From NCBI GenBank assembly GCA_009733575.1, contig ML769385.1, positions 857,188-921,187 of the forward strand: a stretch of 64,000 bases of DNA, written 5' to 3'. The notes beneath the pieces were generated by a model. That model ran no database searches and was not told the DNA's origin. It saw only the letters and a program-made list of their open reading frames with translations. Source of the stretch: Gymnopus androsaceus JB14 (Eukaryota; Basidiomycota; Agaricomycetes; Agaricales; Omphalotaceae). The translations under genes and the position numbers were made by a program. Positions 1 through 10,745 of this stretch are shown here, piece after piece; position 1 is the first letter of the stretch, and each line of letters begins with the position of its first letter.

Positions 1-2028
1 CTTCACGGGGAAGTAATCGAGTGTCGAATTCGTTGGCAGTCTTGCTAGCGAATGCGCGGAAGAGGCGACCGAGCTCCTTGGTTGCAACTTCGAATGATGC
101 TAGCATCAGTTTGGTGTGAAGCCGCAACTTTGCATATGCATGCCAGGTTGCCATCTGAGCTAATAGATCCTGTACAAGCCGGTCTATTTCTGGGGTTGGA
201 AGAAAAAAGACCCTCGAAACATGTCAGAGCACACTACAAAGAAATTGAAGAAGTTAGTTACTATATTCAGACAACCAAAAAAGCGTACCTAAAGAAGGTC
301 TTCAAAATCTCTGGCACCAAGCTTCTTCATCTCCGATACATTATTTACAAACCAACGAATCGTACTACGACCAAATGTTGGTATTTTTCGAAACCTAAAA
401 TGAGCAATTTTAGAATCAAAAACAAAGCAAATTTCAGCAACGAACCTTTCATTGAGCTCCTGAACAGTATCTTTGCCCATAGCATGACACATTTGAATCA
501 GGTGTGTAAAAAGATCCTTGAAAACACCGAGTTCGACTTCATGCATCAAGTCAACAACAAAGAGCTGGAAATAATTAAATCCAAGCTCTTCAAAAGCTTC
601 CGAGAATGCATTCTAACAACAATATCAGTCAAATACCAATCGAAAAAAGGAATCGCATACCCATATTGCAGTTGATGAGTCTGGTCTGAGGAGATCTTCA
701 ACAACGGTGCCATTAATGGGCTTTCCATGCTTGAAAAACTTCTTCCTAGCTTTCTCAACAAGCTTCCGGCGTGCTTTGCTGTCCAAACATCATAAAATTT
801 CATGATGCTTCATGTCATTCTGAGTCCCAAGCTTGTGCACCTGGTCTTTTAAAATATTACACCGAGGGCAGAGATGGGTTCCCATGTTCTTGATACTAGC
901 GAGAAGGACCCTGAAGCAAACAATTAGAAATAAAACATGAACTAAAATCAAGGATAACTTACTTTTCTGGATAGTCCGCAGAATACGTAAAAAACCAAGG
1001 ATACAAGCGACGAAGGATACCATCTGCACATTCAACAACCACACCATGAACATAGGCGTCGAGAAATTCGGGCGTGAGTAAAACCTTCCAGATCTCATGG
1101 TTTAACTCGCGTTTGAGATGCGTCTTGATGGAGTCAGTTGGAGCAGAACCAAAGTGTTGTTTGTATTCATCTTCGAGAGTCTCGGGAAGCTAATAATAAA
1201 AATGTCAGTGAAAATATCTCGAAACTGACAAAAAAAAACATCACCGAAGGGAAGTACACAAGATGATGAGCAGCAAGTTTACTTGGTTTCGCGCATGAAT
1301 ATTTGGACTGTGAGCCAAACCACAAATATCCAGGCCATAATGATGCTGTTCCAAAACTCGCTAAATGAGTCGAGTCCGAATAGGCCATAATTGGTGCTAC
1401 GACCTGTTCGAGATCACAGCCTGGTTCAGGCGGGCTCGCAAGAACCTCCCTTTCCATGTCGAGAAATGCATTGGAAGTATATACCTCTCCATGCACACGG
1501 ATCGGTTCCGAACCTTTCTTGCACTGCCACATCTGCTTGAATCCACGAAGATTAAACTCACTTGCAGACTCATCCATATAGGCCTCTTTCAATACTGAAA
1601 GGAGGTCTTGATGAACAACTCCACTAACCTCAAGCTCAACAGCCTTCTTTTCCTTCACCGAAACACCTGAGCAAGGAAGTTTGAGTTTGACTGAGCTGTT
1701 GGTCCAGCCATCATGGACATCGAAAGGAGTTGATGATGCAGGTTGCTGTGGAACGACATTGTAATCATTGAGTCATTTAGCCTCACGCGTAGTGTTGAGC
1801 CCACGTAAATCCTTGGGATCAAAATTGGGCTGTTGGATGACTTTGTCATTAAGATGCTGAATTCCGGGAAGACCAGAAGTGTTTTTGCTATATGCCAATT
1901 GCATCATGTAGTATGTGGATGCATTAGGGAACGGTGCATAAGGAGTAGGCTTGTCCCCACCACTTCCAGATGTTGATGCGATCAACAGTCAGCCGGCTAC
2001 GCAAGGCTTCCTCTGGAAATGGCTGGGC

Positions 2029-3239
2029 ACCACTTGCAGTCACTAATAGGGTCACAAATTTGTGACTTGAACTTAGTGAAATTTCGTCTTTTCTTCCATG
2101 ATCATTTTACAACATTCCTTTTCATAGTTCATTGTCTGACTATCCCGCCACCATAAGTAGCTAACATATCATCTAGACATATGAATAAACTGATACATCA
2201 ACTTGAATGACTTCCATGCGTGAAAATCCGTGAAAACATATGATTTTGGTATTTCTGTCCCTCTTCCCGCAGACACTCTTCAGAATGTTGCATCTGTACC
2301 ACTCCCCAGTCCCGCTAGATGATCCCCTGTGTGCTCTAAATCATCAAACAGATCCTCCTCGTCACTGAATTTGCCATCAAGATCATTATTGCCTTGGATA
2401 ACATCCTCCATATCCAGATCAACATCCTCGGCTGTGGTTAATGACAATGTTGGGTCACGTACACCGTTCTCCATATCATCAAGAACTTGGTCAAACTCCC
2501 CAACCCTGTACCCAGTGCTAATATCATCCATTTCCTCTGGTAATAGCATGAAATCAAGCAGTGAGGGCAATAAAAGCTCTGCCAGTTCAGGAGATGCAGC
2601 AACTGGCATCGGAAAGGCATTGGCAGGATCACTAGGAATGAAAGGAAGGAATGGTGAATTGGAATGAGTGGAGGAGTTACTCTCAGTTAATGGAGATGGT
2701 GACCGAGAGGGAGGAATAGGTGGTTCAGTGTCATCAATGTCAACATTACCCATCTCCTTGGCATGAAAGGCAGCATGGCTCTCTCTCTATTCCTAGCGTA
2801 GCTCCATCAGCATTTCCAACACCAGCTACACCACAAAATGGCTATATAATGCCACATCCTGATCCCTCACAACTGTTCCAAACCAAGAATTCAGCCCATC
2901 CCGCAATGCACAACCAACATGGCTATCCAAATCTTCACTATTTGGATGCATTGGGTCCAACGAGTTGAGTTTCCGCTGAAAATACTGCGCCGAGAGCAGA
3001 TTTGGGTGGGCCAGAATACCAAAATCACACATTCACTGGTTTTCTCGGGGGGAGAAGGTGAATAAAAGTGTATATTGGAATATTAGTATGTGTATTTGAT
3101 TGTTGAACAAGTTTTGAGGCTAGTATCAGAAGTTGACAAAGTAAGAGAACCGAAACTGTAAAATGATTGCGGAGAGAAAAGCAAAATTTTGCTAAGTTGA
3201 AGTCACAAATTTGTGACCCTATTAGTGACTGCAAGTGGT
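2029..3239. mobile_element. 1.2-kb terminal-inverted-repeat element nested in the Plavaka remnant
   Basis: Positions 2031-2068 and 3200-3237 are perfect 38-bp inverted repeats. The left arm begins CACTTGCAGTCACTAATAGG and both arms contain GTCACAAATTTGTGAC, itself a palindrome. Similarity continues imperfectly inward for about 15 bp. The insert separates the GLYCVFTQYPTHDP exon of the transposase (right) from its APFPNASTYYMMQLAYS part (left). That is how a nested insertion should look. I cannot define a target duplication: the flanks (left ...GCTGGG, right TCCCAG...) do not match directly. The CACT start is compatible with a CACTA-like non-autonomous element, but this is inference. Confidence 0.72.
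2280..2753 (-). CDS. Acidic Ser/Pro-rich ORF inside the nested TIR element, function unknown
   Basis: An uninterrupted 157-codon minus-strand ORF lies inside the 2029-3239 element. It starts MGNVDIDDTEPPIPPSRSPS, is rich in Ser, Pro, Asp and Glu, and contains acidic runs (EDVDLDMEDV, SDEEDLFDDLEH). No catalytic motif is visible. Composition resembles the disordered, acidic N-terminal regions of basidiomycete CACTA or KDZ transposases, so it may be a captured or leftover transposase start. Whether it is expressed cannot be judged. Confidence 0.35.
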   Translation of the reverse strand: MGNVDIDDTEPPIPPSRSPSPLTESNSSTHSNSPFLPFIPSDPANAFPMPVAASPELAELLLPSLLDFMLLPEEMDDISTGYRVGEFDQVLDDMENGVRDPTLSLTTAEDVDLDMEDVIQGNNDLDGKFSDEEDLFDDLEHTGDHLAGLGSGTDATF

Positions 3240-4353
3240 TCCCAGTCCTTTGGGAGCCAACTGAGCTGTCAAAGCGCATTTCAAATTTATTTGAAATAGG
3301 TGGCGACCAAATGGAACTGGCGCCGCGAGTCTACATAAGGAGAACAATTGACACCATCAGATGGTGCCTTCGACTGTCCAAAAACACGACCAGGATCATG
3401 GCTAAGCAGTTTTGAAGTAGCAAAGGTTGCCGCATCACAGACATCATCTAGAGAAGTGAACTTGACAGGGTCATGGGTTGGATACTGAGTGAATACACAA
3501 TAAAGCCCAAATTCATTTGGTTCAGTGGAGACAGTTGTAGATTCTCCCTGGTCTATATCTGGTGGCGCTGGAGTACCGGATCGAGCAGGAGATTGTGCAA
3601 CAGGATTTGGAGGTGGTGGGCTAGGAGCAATGCGAGTAGGAGGCATTGGAGGACATGTCTTTGGCTGAGAAGGAACAAGGTCACGGAATGCAGCAGGAAG
3701 GAAACACTGTCGTTTTGGATGTCAAACAGCAATAGATTGATCCAGATCCAGCTCTGGTACAGGCTCATTAGGATGATTGAGCATCTCCACATCGTGATCA
3801 TCCAATACATCCTAAATGAACAATCAGTAAAGGTGCAGAATTTTTCTTGATGAATCTTACATTTTCCGGGAGCTCAGGCTCATCAGTAAAGCTTTGAACA
3901 TTGATATCCATCTACAATTTTATTCAGAGACAAAAAATTGCATATAATCAAACATTTTATACCGTTGTGACTTCAGATTCCCTCAATTTCTTCTTTTCCT
4001 GCTTCCTTTTCTTCTTATCCTGCTTTTTAAGTGCTTCTGCAGCAGCCAGGTGCTTTTCCTGTAGGTCCAAATGATATTTGTTGCGCCCAGGACATGTCTT
4101 GAGATGATGCTGCATTCCCTGGCCTTTTTTGTACATCCCAGGACAAGAATTGTACTGTGTTTTGACCATATTGAGGGTAATTGAAAAGAGAATAAAGAGA
4201 TAAAAGATTTTATAAAGCATTTGTCAACTGGGGTGAATCATTGAGCTGCGTTGAGCAGTGAAAAGTCTTGAAGTCTGACGGCACATGACTGCTGGCGTAG
4301 CATGCTTTTAATCAATTCTCGAGCTTGTTTACTCTTTCTTCCATGCTTCCACC

Positions 4354-5294
4354 ATGGTCAAATGTCCTGCCACACTTACCTCTGACTCAGACTCTAATTC
4401 ACCAAAGAAAAAACCCAAATCTAAACAGTTATCTCAGAAGCCACTGTGAATTGAATCTTTGTCCTCTGACTCGTCCTCCGAAAGCTCAGATTCTTCAAGT
4501 GAGGAAGAAGATCATGGACCATTGGATAAAGAAAATGTCTTGAAATCAAAGAAGCATCACAGGAAGGCCGTGAAGAAACCACAGGTCAAGCGTCAGATCA
4601 TCCTTGTTTCGTGCATAACCGTTACTTTGAATTGGCTCAATCTGACATTCATGCTTCTAGCAAACGCAAATCAGACAGGTTCATGAAAGCCAGTCACTGG
4701 TTTCCTTGTGCAATCAACCTTTTCATCGATATCTCAGCCATTGAAACTACCATGTTGGAGTCCTTGAACGATGATTATGAGTATGTGCTAATATTTCAAA
4801 TATTCTTTTTTTATTGTCATAATTCATTCTCTTAGACCTGACAAAACTAATCAAACCTTCCTGAGAGCATGGACACAACTTTTATGCATCTGCCCATTGC
4901 TTCAAGATCTCCTCAAAAATGCTATGACTGCAGAAGGGTCAAGATCAGTATATTTGATGCACTAGACAAGGTACGTGTCATTACAACCTTTTAATGCAAA
5001 CCCTAACTTTTATGCAAGACAGGTCTCGAAGGAGTCCTTTCTTCTGCTCGGCAAACACCATACAGCTGTTGTCCGTGACAACTTCTTGAGGTTGGATTTG
5101 GTTCAACAATCCGATAGGAGAGGTGCTAAGCCTCAGGAAAAGTACCACAAAATCCGATTGTGGTATTCACCATCCTGCAACGCAACGACACATTTATTCC
5201 TGCAGAGGTTTGTAGCGCGTCTACAGGAGCCCAAAGTATGTGGTATCGCCATACATCATTATTTGATACTCATTGTCTGTAAAGATTTATTGAC
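4354..5294 (+). pseudogene. DUF6698-like gene, 5' part, copy A (degraded, ends at an assembly gap)
   Basis: From ATG at 4354 the frame reads MVKCPATL, then a Lys/Ser-rich tail with serine repeats (SSDSSSESSDSSSEEED) and HASSKRKSDRFMKASHWF. After an intron-like break follow segments that match copy B at 15788-16160 (LLKNAMT, HHTAVVRDN, FVARLQEP). The family is multicopy in Agaricomycetes; I recall it as DUF6698 and its function is unknown. Compared with copy B, the 4855-5290 stretch has many one-base insertions scattered through it, destroying the frame. The sequence stops at the N run, and the matching 3' part reappears only at 10037. It is either a decayed copy or unpolished sequence. Confidence 0.6.
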
Positions 5295-5319
5295 NNNNNN
5301 NNNNNNNNNNNNNNNNNNN
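5295..5319. other. Assembly gap of 25 N
   Basis: A run of exactly 25 N. The left side ends TTTATTGAC and the right side begins CTCAAG. Copy B of the same gene reads TTTATTGAGAAACTCAA at 16154, so the gap may be nominal (nearly zero or unknown length). The sequence beyond CTCAAG is unrelated to copy B. Confidence 0.99.
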
Positions 5320-6109
5320 CTCAAGTATTTTTAGTTTGAGTATAGTGGTTCCTGTTGTTTCTGAATAGATAGAACGATGACGTGTGTTGAGTCATTTTCT
5401 ACCTTGATTCTCATGAGTTAGTTTTATTAATTTAACCGGCATCTGGCAAGAGTAGTATAAAAGCTAGCTATATTTTCCTTTGCAAAACAAGTTACCTTTG
5501 GACCTCATTTGTTGCTAGTGTGAATCCTCGTTGATGTAGCTACGGCTGAGACAGGAAAGATACCACTCCCTTGTGAACCAAAGTAATACTTCGTGTGGTA
5601 CGGAAGAGAGTTGTTTATTGCACCCAGCATTAGAGACTTATAATCCTAACAACTGTGAAAAACCCGACTTAAACCAAGTCAAATTGTTGTTTAGTTTTGA
5701 GGAGTCTAGTGTGACTACCGAGAAACAACCATCTGTTGCAACTGAGCTCAGGTGTACAGGAAGCAAACTGTCTGCTATCCTGAGGGGTTTTGCCCTACTG
5801 TTGGGAATCACTTTGTTGAACCAAGCCATATTGTTGGTGGTTCTTTTTGTTGTCATTGTTATATTGTTGCCCCTATCATTGCCCTGAATCTGTATAGATT
5901 GATTAGAAAAGGAGATCCTATCCTTCAATTGTCTACCAGCATCACTTTGAGAAACACCAGTTGCTTTTGAGAGACAGAGAGTATTTTCTTTGCAGAATCT
6001 TTGACAATGCACCCTTGCTATTTAAATTGATAGCCAAACCCCCTGTTTCCAGTTGCCTAGTGTAGATTGCTCTGCACTACTTGAACCAACAGACACACAG
6101 CTTGTTAGC
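5320..6109. other. Unassigned repeat-like stretch, possibly an LTR fragment
   Basis: No convincing gene. There is a TATA-like AGTATAAAAGC near 5453 and a short hydrophobic ORF at 5573-5887 that I do not recognise. A TG...CA-bounded LTR could be imagined (about 5382-5650), but I see no second copy, no primer-binding site and no retroelement protein. The retroelement reading is only a guess. Confidence 0.25.
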
Positions 6110-7191
6110 GCAGTGGATCAAGACTGTGCATTGCATCTCCACAATGTTCAGAATCTTTTTAGTGTTGCTTGATATCTGATAATGGGTAAGTTGAGAGCAA
6201 ACATTACTTTCTGACTCACCTCTGGGATGTTGACATTTATTCTTGAAAGAGATTGACTTAGATTAGGCTTAAGTATGTCTTTTACTGTGCAACCAATTGG
6301 TATATCCTTCAATGGGGTTCAGAAATCAGATAATGAACAAGAAAGTCATTGAGAGATTGCATTGGATAGTCAATAATGGATATCAGGTCAATACCAGTGG
6401 CCTCTTGTCAGAAGTGGTAAACAACGAGAGGCCACGGCTTGAAACAGCCATTGAACTGCAATACGGATGACAGAAAATGTATGACTGTCCGGTCCACTGA
6501 CCTGTCAAGATAAGCCATAAATAGGTGAACAGTCAGAGGAAATGACGGATTCTGCTTATAAAGATACAAGATAAGAATACTGATTAACTAAATGGGGCCT
6601 TTTCAACTGTGGGAAGCTCAATCACAGCAGACAAGGCCCTTTCTCTGCACTTTGTTTGAGAGTCGGGAAACTGATGGATACGGCCTGATGCAGCGATGGG
6701 GATCTGGGATGTTATTTAATCAGTGCACATGCAATGCAGTTTCAATGTTCAACTTTTTCTCCCCCCCACTGAGCTCAACTTGACTTGGACTGTAAGTTCT
6801 CCTCTTTTGAGGTCCTCAATATATGTTTGATCATTTCCTTTACCTTCATTCACACTTAAGTAGACATTAAGATAGCAGTTAGTACTTAGTCTTACATAGA
6901 GTACTGTAGACCCAGTAGTTGCAAACTAGTACTAGTATTTTTTGCAATTGACAATAATTTTATGACCATAATTTTGCTCCAATTTCACTCTCGCAAACCC
7001 AGGCCAAGGAAAGAATTCAAAAAAGTAATAAATTTGGTATTGAATAGAACCCTGATGCTGATTTTGGATGGTGTACCTGTGAGATCCACAGCAATCCACA
7101 GCAGTCCACAGTTCTGGACAGAGGGGTACCTTTCTGTGGGTGCTGGACAGAGCTGGACAGTTCTGTGGTGAACACCCAGGTTTTGCTGATG
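6110..7191. mobile_element. Element A (P-loop ATPase element), copy 1, left-truncated
   Basis: Nearly identical to 12046-13736 apart from the 601-bp MITE present only there. It starts at GCAGTGGATCAAGAC, so it lacks the ATPase ORF and the left terminal repeat. It ends with the right terminal repeat CACCCAGGTTTTGCTGATG at 7191, followed by TG and a dCTP deaminase fragment. The last 120 bp are rich in CCACAG/CTGTGG and GGACAG repeats, typical of subterminal transposase-binding regions. The pre-insertion site of the Tc1-like MITE is intact here (GCAAACTAGTACTAGTATT at 6921). Confidence 0.7.
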
Positions 7192-7274
7192 TGAATGGAA
7201 TAGGGAGCTTTGCACAAATATTTGGCCCATAAGATCCAATGGACTCTGGAGTATCACAGACCTCATTAAACTCC
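7192..7274 (-). pseudogene. dCTP deaminase gene fragment (right flank of element A, copy 1)
   Basis: Minus strand reads SPLDLMGQIFVQSSLF in frame, matching the dCTP deaminase/dUTPase-fold segment PLDLMGQIFVRSSLFRSG encoded at about 21085-21140. The fragment stops at CTCC (7274), where unrelated sequence begins. It is one piece of a gene copy split by element A. Confidence 0.7.
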
Positions 7275-7291
7275 TAACCCCCCCCCCCCCA

Positions 7292-8126
7292 ATCAGCAAA
7301 ACCTGTACCATCAAAATACATTCACACTGCCAATAATTAAGCTTCAGTCTGGTTGAAGCATTTTGCAATATAGATTATTTCAATATATAAGTGAAATATA
7401 TTTTTTCAGAGGGATACAGAAAATAAATGTCTCATACAACCACAGAAGGACGTAGTTTCAGACCATCTGAAGTTCATACTTTCTGCAAATTTTCAAAATA
7501 CATCAGGAAAAGGGGGGAAAAACTTTCGGCACTTGCGGCTGGTTGTACAAGCTTGCACAACCCCAAAAAGCCCGAAAGTCCGCAACCTCGCAAGTCAACC
7601 CGTTTTTTCCGCAAGTGTCGGATTTTTCCACACGCGCCCACATCTTTTTCTGCACACAACGCTTATTCTTTCATACATACCATTCACTTGCTTTCAATAA
7701 AGAGGACAACTGATTCTTATACCAATATTTATTATTTTCTAGTACAATTTATTGCAAACGAGCCTCAATTATTATCAAAAATTTACTTGCGAGCTTGCGT
7801 GCAAGTAGAAAAGCTACCGCAAGCGCCGAAAGCTCGCAAGTTTTTTCCCCCATTTGCTGATGTAATATCTTTTGGACAGCGCATAAAGTAATTCATTTCA
7901 GCTGACTCAAAAGTATAGACTACTTACCAAAGCCGGCCGAAGTATTCTATTTTAGGTCAGCTGAAATGGTTGTTATTACCATTTCAGCAGTCCTGAAAAC
8001 AATTACTTCGGTGATTTATATTTTCAGTCCGGCTGAAGCTGATTGCTTCAGATCCTGTTCGAAGAAAGACATTTCGGCCTTTTGCGGATGGTTCAAACTT
8101 CAGTTGGCCAACCAGGTTTTGCTGAT
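7292..8126. mobile_element. Element B, TIR element, copy 1 (hosts a 362-bp MITE)
   Basis: Bounded by the 14-bp inverted repeats ATCAGCAAAACCTG (7292-7305) and CAGGTTTTGCTGAT (8113-8126), close to the ends of element A. Inside is a palindromic stretch (TTTCAGCTGACT ... GTCAGCTGAAAT). No transposase is seen, so it is non-autonomous. Two other copies are at 13833-15106 and, partly, at 26465-27547. No clear target duplication could be assigned. Confidence 0.6.
7501..7862. mobile_element. 362-bp MITE with TA target duplication
   Basis: Present in element B copy 1 and absent from copy 2, where TTCAAAATAATATC (14011) is the empty site. It begins CATCAGGAAAAGGGGGG and ends CCCCCATTTGCTGATG, with imperfect inverted ends rich in AACTTGCG and CTTTCGGC motifs. 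TA flanks it at 7499-7500 and 7863-7864. There is no coding capacity worth naming. A TA duplication fits Tc1/mariner or a related cut-and-paste family. Confidence 0.8.
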
Positions 8127-8292
8127 GATGGAAACCGGGTTGCTATGAAAACCAAGATAAATTGCAGCTTGTCAATTGGCCTTAATTGACCTGCTTTTTT
8201 GGGCTGAACAAGCCGAAAAAAGTACAGCATTCTCACTGCCACTTCCCAAGGTATATAACTCTTGGCTCACTTACTACAGCCTTCAGGCCGCC

Positions 8293-9928
8293 ATGTCCGC
8301 AGAACTTTCTACACTCTCTAAAATCTCTAAGATTGACCAAGAGATATTCTTTCTGGGTATATTACCAACTGCAGTAAGTGATTATGTTTCTTCATCATGA
8401 GCCACTAATAATCCAGTGCTCCAAGCTGGAACTCCTTCTCTATGGTTAGCACTGACCTTTCACAAATTGGGTCTTTCATTGGTCTTTCAACTCAACAATA
8501 ATAATAGGAGTTTTTTTAACTATCTTTCTTCTCAACATCTATGTTTTCCGGTACAAGCTGATGCCGGGGAAGCTGTATATTATCGCAACCTTCATATTTT
8601 TCATATTGGCCACCTCTTCTGTTGTGGTAGATCTACTGGGCAGAAAGATAATCACTTCCTCATGGATCAATTTCTTACTAGCAGACAGTGACGTCATTCA
8701 GGTTGTAAGCTTCCAGGATCTTGTTAGTTTTATCGAAGGGTCGCAAAAGTTAAATGCAGCAGGTTCATGGATCTTCTTCTCTTCAAGGTGAGTTTAATTC
8801 TGGAACAAAAACTAAACATAGTCTAATGTATTGGAAAACATCAAGTATCCTTGGAGATTTAATACTGGTGTGTCCATAAGATCAAAGTAAATACCAGGTT
8901 ATTGCTGAAGTGTTTTATTCCCTACTAGATTTACCGATGCTATCGTTTGTGGAATTCAAAGAAATATGTCATCATTCTGCCTGTTCTATTTCTATTGACA
9001 ACTCTTGGTATTTTCGCTCAAGTTATCCCAGTTGCCTAATAACTTGTATGCTGACACAATTCCTTTTGATCATAGTTGTTGCAATATGGAGCTCAGTCTC
9101 GCCGAGGCTGATTGAGGGTGTGCAGGACAGGTTTCAAGGCAATACAAGCATCACCTACAGTATCTACATCTTTGCTGATATTGGTCAAGGTTCTGTGCTT
9201 ACTGTACTCCTTGGTTTGCCAAACATTTATTGCATTGCTTGTGGATATAATTAATGCCTTTCAATTACATAGCAAGCAGGCTTTGGTGGTTGAACCGCAA
9301 GACAGAAAAATTGCTTGGCAAAAGTAAAAAGAGTACCCTTTGGAAACTTACTGAAATTGTGTATGTATCCATACTGTAAAACATTTTATCAGCCTGGAAT
9401 TAACATTTCGCAGTCTAGAATCTGGGCTGCTTCTTCCTTTGTTTCTGGCAGTAGCATGGATAGCAGAGCTTGAAACCTCCAGTGGTGCCCATAGGTCTGG
9501 AAGTTGGGGATGTGGAAAAGGCTAAAGTTGGGGCTGTGGAAAAGGCTGAATTTGGATTACAAGTTCTAAGTACTTGTGCACTCACACAAGTAGCAGTAAG
9601 CAACACACCCCCACTTTTTCTCAAAAAAACACTGCTGACTATGATTTCCTATCTGAAGGGTATTGGTTCGACATTGATTATTGTCCGCATAGGCTTGGGT
9701 GTAGATGCACAACCCTCCCAATCTCCTGATGTCATAAATGTCGAAATGGACAATATTGATGTCGAATCAGCTCCTGAGCGACTTGAAATAGCCACAGACT
9801 TCATTAGCCCTGCTCCAGCTTTCCTTCCTTTTTTGCTTAAATACAATGAGCTACCCCGGGCCTCAAAGCCAGCAGTGACACCAACGACTGCTGTGGGAGG
9901 GGTCACACCATTTTCACTCAAATACTAG
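8293..9928 (+). pseudogene. Basidiomycete 7TM membrane protein gene, copy 1
   Basis: Exons can be threaded with GT-AG introns: 8293-8373 (MSAELSTLSKISKIDQE...), 8417-8444 (CSKLELLLYG), 8508-8787 (GVFLTIFLLNIYVF, LYIIATFIFFILATSSVVV), 8846-8867 (ILGDLIL) and 8929 onward (IYRCYRLWNSKKYVIILP). Later parts are SIYIFADIGQGSVLTVLLA, SRLWWLNRKTEKLLGKSKK, LESGLLLPLFLAVAWIAEL and TLIIVRIGLGVDAQ. This order matches a large uncharacterised Agaricomycete 7TM family (IYRCYRVW ... RIWWI ... ILESGLLY ... PTLIVVRV). The junction near 9045-9110 is unresolved. An extra C at about 9479 (ACCTCCAGTGG, against ACCTCAGTGG in the other copies) shifts the last exon. Its 3' flank breaks at 10036. Confidence 0.6.
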
Positions 9929-10011
9929 ACAGAGAATACATCACTTGAACATCACTTTCCATCAGTCCATACTTTTTCTTCCCATTTCCGCTTGTTTTAT
10001 TTATGGTTTGG

Positions 10012-10036
10012 TTGCAAATACCTTTCCTGTAAGTAC
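10012..10036. repeat. 25-bp direct repeat, left copy, bounding an 8.25-kb insertion
   Basis: TTGCAAATACCTTTCCTGTA plus AGTAC occurs here and at 18285-18309. In the uninterrupted copies (24600 and 30072) the same 25 bp is followed directly by CCTGTACCTTGG or TCTGTACCTTGG. Everything between 10037 and 18284 therefore interrupts a 7TM-phosphorylase block. Confidence 0.8.
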
Positions 10037-10745
10037 TCTACAATAAGACTCCATTGATGAGAACACCCTGAAGGCTGGATTATTCCAGAGGGTACCGTGT
10101 TGATTACGACATAAGTATGTCATTGAGGCTTGATCTTTCATTGTTTCTAGTATATTTTTCAGGGTCTTTTTTGGGCCAATCCTTCATTTGGCAAATCATC
10201 TGCACTTACAGGCCAATATCAGAAGAGCTCAATCAACTCATTGAAACGGCATGAAGTGTGTCACTGGTCGTTAATATGCCTATGCGGCGGTCCAGGTTAG
10301 TCTCTTGTTCAACACTTTTATTGCTCTCGCATCATTAATGATGTTTATACATAAAACTTTTTCAGGCTCGTTTTGCCCTCTCTGACAAGGACAACTGGAA
10401 GGACGACGATGATCATTTCTGCTACTCGGACTTCTACATGAAATCATAAATATGTTTGAGATGACCAAACAATGAGAAGATTATTGAGACACTAAACTTT
10501 TGAACCAGTAACGCTATCATTTTATCATTTGAAATATCTAACTCACCATCCTCAGGCTAGTGTTCGGAGACACCAACAGTCCTTGGAGGACCATCCAACT
10601 CTGACTCTCATCTTCCTATCGATGCTGATTCTGAATGCTGGTCTTGATACTGAGTTGACTGTTTCCAGCTCTTCAAGTTGCACGTCAAGCCTGTTGAGAG
10701 GAGCATTTTGCCAAGGAAGCTGCAAAAGCCAAGGCTAAGGCTACT
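10037..10745 (+). pseudogene. DUF6698-like gene, 3' fragment, copy A
   Basis: Starts abruptly in the codons for Y-I-K-T-P-I-D-E and matches 16212-16840 of copy B with single-base indels. Recognisable pieces include HIAYAA-like, ARFALSDKDN and DADSECWS-like segments. It lacks the upstream half of the gene, which may be the part at 4354-5294. Not translatable as one frame. Confidence 0.55.

Larger units (their letters stand above)
1..4220 (-). pseudogene. Plavaka-type (CACTA/EnSpm-like) transposase remnant, runs off the left edge
   Basis: Minus-strand fragments line up in order as a Plavaka-like transposase. Near 4100-4200 is an N-terminal Cys/His finger (CPG...CPGRNKYH) followed by a Lys-rich helix. 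At 3287-3646 comes a Pro-rich stretch with GLYCVFTQYPTHDP. At about 1240-1640 is the conserved core (YTSNAFLDMEREV, PPEPGCDLEQVVAP, SDSTHLASFGTASLWP, QSKYSCAKPSKLAAHHL). At 289-549 are FMHEVELGVFKDLFTHL and NNVSEMKKLGARDFEDLL, and at 1-180 TWHAYAKLRLHTKLM. The order and motifs match what I recall of Plavaka transposases, which are abundant in Agaricomycetes. The reading frame is broken repeatedly (for example, a shift between 546-803 and 790-1098) and split by the insertion at 2029-3239. It is therefore taken as dead, although some breaks may be introns. The 3' end lies outside the window. Confidence 0.8.

Noticed and set aside
5380..5660. Solo LTR of a retrotransposon
   Set aside because: A TATA-like box and TG/CA ends can be imagined, but no second copy, primer-binding site or pol gene is visible.
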